This document shows positions 57,397 through 64,000 of a stretch of 64,000 nt of DNA, in pieces (within the stretch, counting starts at the first letter, position 1; each line of letters starts with the position of its first letter). The translations under genes were made by a program, and so were the position numbers. The DNA is taken from assembly GCA_902702965.1 (NCBI GenBank), contig CACRXP010000038.1, positions 1,799,781 through 1,863,780 on the forward strand. The letters run 5' to 3'. The notes under the pieces were generated by a model. It was given only the letters and a program-made list of their open reading frames with translations. It had not been told where the DNA came from and did no database searches. Origin of the DNA: Spirometra erinaceieuropaei. Lineage: Eukaryota > Platyhelminthes > Cestoda > Diphyllobothriidea > Diphyllobothriidae.

Positions 57397-57985
57397 CCAT
57401 TCTGGAATTGGAGAACTTTTTCAAAACCGAAAGATACCCTTTCTCAGAGTGTAGAATATGAAGTCAGCGGGATGTGCTACCAAATCAGTAAAAGAAAGAG
57501 CATTTTATGCCTGTTTTCTATAAAATATATAGGCAGAATGATATTACCGACAAAGACAAGGGAGACTGGAATGGCCATTTCTGGCTTATTAGCCGTCGTC
57601 AGCCAGCCATACCCAAGCCCGAAGTGTGGAACACCCGAGCCTCGAACTCGCGACCTGTTGGTTTAGAAGTCAACGCCTCTACTCACCGGGCCACGAGCCC
57701 GTTGCCCTGTCGGTTTTCGATCGGGAAAATATATTTGCATTTTTAGTGCCATCGACAATCAATGTTAAAAATACGCATTGCATAAGCAGTCATTTTCCAT
57801 CGAGTGTGGTTTTTGCAGGAGATCGCAAAGAAGTGCATTCAAAAGCCAACATCATGGTGACTCTCAAATATTGCAAGATTATGCCTCCCAATAATCAAGC
57901 TTACAACCCCGCCTAAGTAATTCTTTCTGATCGAAAACGCACTTCAGAATTTCGGCTAACATTTCACGAGATCAGTCACGCACTG
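57397..57985 (+). mobile_element. Right half of the ~990-bp inverted-repeat element, split by a SINE
   Basis: Sequence from about 57397 corresponds to the interior of copy 1 (from about 50340). It runs through the right arm to the terminus ATCAGTCACGCACTG at 57985, followed by TA. The left half is missing. Between 57531 and 57725 a SINE interrupts it; on either side is the direct repeat AAAATATAT (57522-57530 and 57726-57734). Confidence 0.8.
57531..57725 (-). mobile_element. SINE family 1, full copy nested in an inverted-repeat element
   Basis: The minus strand gives the head (GCCCGTTGCCCTGTCGG in + orientation, AGTAGAGGCG, anticodon-loop-like CTTCTAA, GCGAGTTCGAGGCTCGGG). The body and end are seen in + orientation as TACCGACAAAGACAAGGGAG. 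The 9-bp direct repeat AAAATATAT flanks it, consistent with LINE-mediated insertion. The anticodon-loop-like TCT and overall head suggest origin from tRNA-Arg(UCU). Confidence 0.88.
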
Positions 57986-58194
57986 TAGAACTCCCAAGAA
58001 GTCGTCCAGTGGATTTGAAGCTGATAGGACAGTTTGATCGCCACAAGCGACGACGCTCACCGCGTGCGCCACTGAGAGGGTGCACAGATTCTATCGCACT
58101 CACTCTTTCTCTCTCTCCATCAACTACCAGGGTCTTTTGGTAAAACAATGTCAAGACGGCTGGAGGTGGACTCGATGCCCCTGCTGGGATGTTG

Positions 58195-58745
58195 TCGTTG
58201 TTGGCGAAAAATCCTGGTCAGGTGTATGTTTTGGACCACGGGGTGTGATGGCACGCCTAGGTGTGCCTCCGGCCGTGCCAGCCACCTGCGTCCTCCCCCC
58301 CCCACCTCCAGTCTTCTTGGTTACCGGGTCCATGAGGGGGGAGAGGGGAAAAGACAGTGCGGTAGATGCTGTGAAAGTCTACTATCACTATAAACTAACT
58401 CACGCACAAGTCACTGTGCCTGCTCCGCCTTGCTGTGGAGCACACGGTGGACATCGTCGAAACCGACGGTCAAACTGTCCGAGGTGGACTTGAGGGCAGT
58501 GGCTGATAAACAACTGAACAACTCGCTTACTCTCGTTACATACGTCTGGTCCGTGCACGATGGAACAGCTGTTCGCATAAAAACGAAAGGGCAGTTCGGA
58601 TTCCGCCGAGTGGGAGTGCCATGGGGGTCACGTAAAGAAGAAAGAATTGGAGCCTGACTTTCCGTGCGGAGAGGAGGACCGAGTTATCCCCATCAATTGG
58701 CAGCCCTCCAAGCCGCGGCTTTTAGGGCACTGTGATAGTTTAAGA
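58195..58745. repeat. Family A (minus, 58195-58490) followed by family B (+, 58555-58745)
   Basis: CACACGGTGGACATCGTCG and TCACTATAAACTAACTCACGC mark family A. CGGATTCCGCCGAGTGG, GAGCCTGACTTTCCGTGCG and GACCGAGTTATCCCCATC mark family B. Two open frames on both strands are repeat-derived. Confidence 0.65.
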
Positions 58746-59867
58746 GCATGTAGGCTGTTTATAGAGGGGAATATGTGCTGGGATTGACCCCGGAATGCAA
58801 TTAATTGCCAATTAAAATTCAGGGTGGCGTACTAGCTCAAACTGTGTGAGTTAAAAGCTGTGGTGTAGAGAGAATGGACGTACATTGGTCTGGAATAATA
58901 GAAATTCCTTACTGAAAAAATCCTTCATGCCACATGGCAATATGCATTGTACGCCAAAACTAATGAAACGTCAGTCGCGACTGCTCGATATCTTCAGATA
59001 AGAAAGATTAATCTGAAGGGAGTGCAAAACTGGCCAATGAGAGCACAATACTAATACGGCTTTCGCATCCTAGAATACTGGCTTTTGAGCGATTATCTGT
59101 TAAGTAACGTATGCAAGTCACACGCACCAAGAAACGTACAAAAGAAGTAATATGCAGCCTTTCTACTGACTTTTGCTGACTAATTCGCAAGTTATATTGA
59201 CTTGCCTAATAGGGAATTTCGCCTTTTTGTAAATGCGATTCTTTTCCATCAGTTCTGTTTCGTTGTATCAAATGGAACATACAATATGAAGGCACCTCCT
59301 GTTCTGCATAACCATTACCACCGTCGTCTTGCGACATTCTATATCTCTTATTTTGGAGAGCCAAATAATTGTCAAGTTGAGAAAAACAAGCATTAACGAC
59401 ACCTGCTTGCCAACCCACTCCCTCACTTCATATTGACGTGGAGGCACGAGTTCTCATCGTCATTGACTATGCGATAGAGAGCTTTCTCTTTATGCCCAAG
59501 GGTGCCTTTGCGCCGCGCAAGCGAATCAGCAGCAGCCAAGAAGCGCCGGTGTTTCTTGTTTATCAATACATGTCTTCCAATGCTCCAAACTTCTGACTTT
59601 TACCCATTGGCTCCAACTGACTAAAGATGGTCTGGTTGCACCAATGCAACTTTTCCGTCAATTCTCTGCATTCTACAGGTCCTCATCGGAGCCAGTCAGT
59701 CGTCCGGAGAGGAAGGGACTTTTGATTTCAGACGTGCCGTTTTTTAATTTTTCCGGTCAATATCGAGCGGTTCTTTCAGGCATGTAGTCATGTCCTTTCC
59801 CAGCACAGATGGGAAAACGCTTTTGGCAGTTGTCAAACTTTGACTGAAGGAAGGAAAAGTTCCTTAT
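58746..59867. other. No recognisable gene
   Basis: Only short open frames without family motifs. No repeat shared with the rest of the window was noticed. Confidence 0.35.
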
Positions 59868-60075
59868 AGACGTGCCCGTGGCTCAGTGGATAGCGGCGTT
59901 GGACTTTTATGCGAAGAAGGATCCACGGTCTTTGAGACAAGAGCTTCATTCTCTTGACGTTTCGGATTCCTGCTCGGACCCATCGTCAGAGACGAAAGAA
60001 GACCCGTACCTAGTTGTCTCTGATGATGGGTGCGAACAGGAATCCGAAACGTTAGGCGAATAAAGCTCTTGTCCC
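59868..60075 (+). mobile_element. SINE head fragment followed by a palindromic pair of Penelope-like 3' ends
   Basis: 59873-59915 is a SINE family 1 head (TGCCCGTGGCTCAGTGG). It runs into an inverted repeat whose left arm (59937-59994) and right arm (60016-60074) are the subfamily 1 Penelope terminus in opposite orientations. The arms contain GACGTTTCGGATTCCTG (left) and CTCTGATGATGGGTGCG (right), with about 20 bases between them. CTGATGA is at 60020-60026 and GAAAC at 60046-60050. Inverted end-to-end arrangements are common for Penelope-like elements (family knowledge). Confidence 0.75.
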
Positions 60076-60129
60076 AGCGATCGTGTCTCCTACTTCAGGA
60101 CTGCTTCCCGGGACTCGTGTCTTCGCTTC

Positions 60130-60275
60130 TGCTGGGCTTTTAACCAACAGGTCACGGGATCGAGCCCCAGGCTTTCAACACTTTGACGTTGGGTATATTT
60201 GGCTGACGACAGCTAATAAGCCAGAAATGGCCATTCCAGTCTCCCTTGTCTTTGTCGGTAGTGCCATTCTGGCTA
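60130..60275 (+). mobile_element. SINE family 1, 5'-truncated
   Basis: It carries the second half of the tRNA-like head (CTTTTAACCAACAGGTCACGG, GATCGAGCCCCAGGC) and a complete body (GACGACAGCTAATAAGCC to GTCTTTGTCGGTAGTG). Confidence 0.8.
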
Positions 60276-60954
60276 TATTACGCGCCGCTATGCGCCTTCT
60301 GGCGGGGCTCGAGAGAGAGCCGCAAGACAAAACGGGGCGAGTGCGTTTCGTAACGCGACTTGGGCATGCCCATCTGTCATTCTTCATGTTGTCAATCTGA
60401 CACTTAATCACCTAAGTCTAAAAATTAAAAAAATTGAAGCACTGGTCGACTGTCTCGAACGACGACGACAACCGTGCGCTCCGAAGCATAGCGGGCGCAA
60501 GGACGTCGATTTACTCTGAATTAGTTTTTACTGGTAGTAAGCTTACGACGCATCTACCACACTCTCTCCTCCGTGACCCGCCTGGGCCGGCGGGCACGAG
60601 TTGGCCTGCTGTGGCTGATGGATTTCGGCTCAAATATTCATATCAGATTCGGAATTAAGCCTGAAAAGCTTAATCCCGACTGATTAACTCCAAAGTCGCG
60701 ATTGCTTTCCGAGATTAAAAATCTGAATGTTGTACTTTTGCTTGCATGGTTACGTCGGACTTATCCGTCCGCACTACCGCAGTCAGCGCGAACTACACGC
60801 GGAGAAAGTCAACGGGTTCCGTTATTTCGTGCGGAGGAGAGAGCACCAAGTGTCCAGTAACCACCCTAAAGGTCTCGATTGTTTGCATACAGTCTGGTTT
60901 CGAACTGACACACTCTCGGCCACCTCGAGTAATGCGGCAACAGGTTTGGAGCTA

Positions 60955-61410
60955 GACGACCGTCGCTGTCGACGATGTCCACCGTGTACTCCACAACTAG
61001 GTGAGAGCAGGGACGGTGACTTGTGCGTGATTTAGTTTAAAGTGAATGTAGACTTGCACAGCGTCTACCGCACTCCCTCCTCCCCCACCTGGGACCGGTG
61101 TCAAGACAGAGTCAAGACCGGAGGTGGGGGAGGGCGCAAGTGGATGACACGGCCGAGCCCGCCCCTTGACGTTCCACTCCACACAGTAAATGACCAGGCT
61201 TCTGACCAACAACAGTGGGGAGGAGGGCGGTAGGGGTCCCAGTGTGCGCGACGGCTGCCGGCAACCTGGTCTGTCATCGCACCCCGAAATGTTGGCATTT
61301 GCTATGGTGTGCAATCCGATAACGCCTGCCAGTATCCGATGTGGTCTCCGTGCTGGTCCAGCGCACCTACCACGTGGTCCGTTTGGGGGGAGGGGGCATG
61401 GTGCCACGCA
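60955..61410 (+). repeat. Dispersed GC-rich repeat (family A), long + strand copy
   Basis: From GATGTCCACCGTGTACTCC through GACTTGCACAGCGTCTACCG and GACGTTCCACTCCACAC it reaches GAAATGTTGGCATTTGCTATG and GGTCCAGCGCACCTACCACG. This is the clearest + orientation copy, useful as the family reference. Confidence 0.8.
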
Positions 61411-61502
61411 CATGCTGGATGAGAAGGATGGCGCTAAAACCAGTCCAGTCGCGTATTTGAAGACGGCCTGAGACACCTTTGTTACAGCTAGTAAGTTTTG
61501 CC

Positions 61503-61803
61503 TCAGCGCACCTCATCTGAGTTATTGTCCTTAGACAAGGGCAGCTGAAAATCCTCCAGTTTTTGTCTGTCATACACGTGGATAGTCCAGCATTCACAAG
61601 CGTACAGGACTGACCGGACGGATGTCCGGTAGGCAAGGCTCTTTGAGATGAGGGAGCTATCGCGACAGACCTGTATAAAACTCAGCATTCTTGTGAGCAC
61701 CCTACGGGCTATATTGATAGGGACAACAGTGTTATTCACAGTCGGTCCGTTTGGCATTAATTCAGCCCCGAAGCAGATGAGACGGAGCTCTTCAAGCTGA
61801 CAT
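61503..61803 (-). pseudogene. LINE fragment, C-terminal RT region of a different clade
   Basis: The minus strand reads I-A-R-R-V-L-T-R-M-L, then K-S-L-A-Y-R-T-S-V-R-S-V-L-Y-A-C-E-C-W and D-R-Q-K-L-E-D-F. This matches the R-V-Y-x-A-x-V-R-S-V-L-L-Y-G-C-E-T-W and R-L-x-V-F-D block found after the RT domain in many animal LINEs. The Leu-Tyr-Gly is altered to Tyr-Ala. It ends at a stop near 61503. The sequence 61804-62100 upstream may belong to it but is unreadable. Confidence 0.7.
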
Positions 61804-62796
61804 CCAGTACTTAAGTGGGGCGCCTTCTTCTTTCAAGCTAAACAACTCAAGTATACTGGGTTTTCGCAGTTTGACTGACAGACCGACGACTCAGTCAACC
61901 AAGTGGTTACGTGGAATGGCCACCGTAGTGAAACCTCGTCAGACGACAGACCGAGCACCAAACGGTTCAGTGAAGCTGCAATCGACAAGTCACACGGTGC
62001 AGACTGCGCGGACGAACCGGTGGTCTTCGAGCGTCCTCGAGGCCTGCTCACTGGAAGTCGCAGCCTCGCTCCAATAAACTTGGTGTGCTTCTAGGCGAAT
62101 CTAATGGCGTTGGCGGAAGGAGACACTATCTCAAGATCCAGATCAAACAGCTTGGATAAGCAGCCGTAGGGTTCTTCAGTCAGCGCGGTGCTGTTGGACA
62201 AGACCGGAAAGGTGGACATATGTATTTTACTCACAGTAAAATATATGTAAGAACAGAAAGTCTGACAAACGTCCCTGAATCAGAAGGCATGGAAAACGGA
62301 AGAGTGCCACGAAGCACTTGGCAACTGGTAGGACAAATCTACCATTCTGTGCACTTTCAGGCAAAAATACACACATTACGTGGAAGGACTGTAGTTACTC
62401 ATTCCGCAGAAGGCGGAGACCTCACTGGGAAGACGGAATTTAACAAAAAAGACAATACCAGACTACCGTTGTAGTACAAAAGCAAAGTAATTCGGTTGAC
62501 GAATGCAGATGGGGCGATATTTATATATTTTCCCTTTTTCCTCGGCGTCAAAACTGTTGCGTAAGGGGTGGACAGGGAAGAAGAACCAAAAGCTTATCTG
62601 CAAGCAATAATTGTGATAAGATATCCGACAACCAGGACGGTGGCAGGCGACGATAGCAAAGCGAGAGTGTGGGAGGGGAGAGACAATACTATTTGAACCG
62701 GTGCGAATCCCGTGTAGAATGGAATAAGCAGAGGAGTGTCGGTGTCCGGCCGAGACACGCATATTGAGGAAGGGGGAGGCGGGGGGGGGACAGGAG
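61804..62796. other. Between the LINE fragment and the calcyphosin-like exon; likely includes its 3' UTR
   Basis: The 3' UTR of the minus-strand calcyphosin-like gene should begin at 62796 and extend left. No canonical AATAAA (minus strand) was noticed. A near-perfect hairpin, ACATATGTATTTTACT with AGTAAAATATATGT, lies at 62216-62248. Confidence 0.4.
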
Positions 62797-62898
<102 letters not shown>

Positions 62899-64000
62899 CT
62901 AGAAGGATGGAGGAAGAAGAGTAAGGAGACTGTGCGGGCTGGTGCGATGGAAATAAGTAACACACGCGCACGCGCGCGAATAACTGCAAAAAAACTAACA
63001 AGAACACACTAAACGGGAGGGGGAACGAAACTGGGTCATAAGGCTCAAGCTGCTACTCGCCCAGGCGTGCAGGTGGACTGACGCTTGTGTGCATGTCACT
63101 GCCTTTAACATGCTCGACAGTGGCTCTTACCACATATATGATGGACCGTGTGGAGATGGCGTTCACCGAGCTGGCCTAATCGTCGAGAGGAGTATGATGG
63201 CTACGTTCTACTTCGAAGCATCAGGCTATGGGCATGGCAGACGGTCGCTTAGTGGAGAGGTGCGCCAGTCCAGTCGTACTTGTCCGTAAACTTCTAGATG
63301 CAGGGTGTCAGTGACTCACAGCTGGCAAGTCGGTTACGCTTAGATAGTAGGAAATGTTACACCCATGTGACAACCCGACGGCCTAAAATCCCTACATCGA
63401 GAGCTCGCTTGCAGTACAGAGATTCTCTGTGGTGGGCATCTTCCGGGCTTGGGAAGGAAAGGATCCCGGCAACGTACGATGGTCCTATGACATTTGCAAT
63501 TGTGACCGGGAGGAAGTACGCGTTCCAAACTCTCCAAGGAGGGACAGTTTTACGATGAGAGAAATCCCAAAAACTATTGCGAGTGGAGGCCGTGGCGACC
63601 ACGAACGTTGGTAAACAACGCTAACGTGGTGTACATCTATGGTATTTATCTAAAATCCAAGCCAAAGTCAAATCGGTAATGAGCCCATGCCCGTCCCACC
63701 GGGTCGCCGTGCAGGCATGATCGCAGACACGCGGCCCGACTGTCTCGCGTGACACGATTGGCCAATCGAGGCAACTCTGTTTCACGTCTTTGTTCGGAGT
63801 CTGTCGCAAAAACAGTGCGAAAGTAGAAGACGTTAGGCTGGCATCTCGGACTAATAATAGCCACCGAGTAAGCATAGCCCGTTCAGCCAATAGTGTCGAA
63901 AGGAAAGGAAGTGCTTTAAAACCAAAGCAGCCGAGGGCGGAGACGTATGGAGGTCGGCAGTTTTTAGGCCGGATAAGAGGTTTGGCAAGGGTACAGCGAC
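62899..64000 (-). other. Intron of the calcyphosin-like gene; nothing else recognised
   Basis: No further EF-hand coding segment, RNA gene or mobile-element motif was found on either strand. The open frames at 63357-63890 lack family motifs. Confidence 0.45.

Noticed and set aside
28000..60075. Calling the Penelope 3' motif a proven hammerhead ribozyme
   Set aside because: Only the CTGATGA, hairpin and GAAA part is clear. Stems I and III and the cleavage triplet could not be assigned, and an extra U precedes the hairpin.

Overview
This window is animal (metazoan) nuclear DNA dominated by mobile elements. Coding sequence is rare: short, correctly spliced exons separated by introns of several kilobases. 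The rest is decayed retrotransposons, tRNA-derived SINEs, terminal-inverted-repeat elements and simple repeats. Several features suggest a flatworm or similar lophotrochozoan, with a large-genome tapeworm as the best guess: many Penelope-like elements, CR1/Jockey-like LINE fragments, an LTR whose primer-binding site matches tRNA-Trp (as in CsRn1-type Ty3/gypsy elements), and TTAGGG-like interstitial repeats. The taxon is an inference; no diagnostic marker is present.

Two host protein genes are supported. The 3' end of a UBL7-like (ubiquitin-like protein 7) gene lies on the + strand in three exons (10782-10911, 20412-20693, 23705-23929). Splice sites and phases agree, and the last exon encodes a C-terminal UBA domain and the stop codon. 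The ubiquitin-like domain exons were not found and probably lie upstream of the window. The last exon of a calcyphosin-like EF-hand protein lies on the - strand (62797-62898), with its upstream exons beyond the right edge. One well-formed tRNA-Ile(UAU) gene sits inside the long UBL7 intron (14791-14864, - strand).

Layout: 1-7.3 kb holds a LINE 3' end (+), a decayed LINE endonuclease region (-) and a Penelope-like element (-). 9.0-9.85 kb holds a tRNA-derived SINE pair and a near-identical 182-bp palindrome. 10.8-24 kb is the UBL7 gene, with LINEs, SINEs and GC-rich repeats in its introns. 24.4-30.3 kb has an assembly gap, a 195-bp inverted repeat and two different Penelope-like 3' ends. 30.9-36.7 kb has degenerate telomere-like repeats, a long TTC array and a tandem segmental duplication. 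40-48.8 kb has LTRs, Penelope-like elements, a LINE pseudogene and SINE pairs. 49.7-58 kb has three copies of a ~990-bp TA-flanked inverted-repeat element, one of them split by a SINE. 58-62 kb has more dispersed repeats and a LINE fragment. The right end holds the calcyphosin-like exon.

The most interesting signal is at the 3' ends of the Penelope-like elements. Two divergent subfamilies share a hammerhead-like core (CTGATGA, hairpin, GAAA) whose hairpin arms differ in sequence but still pair.
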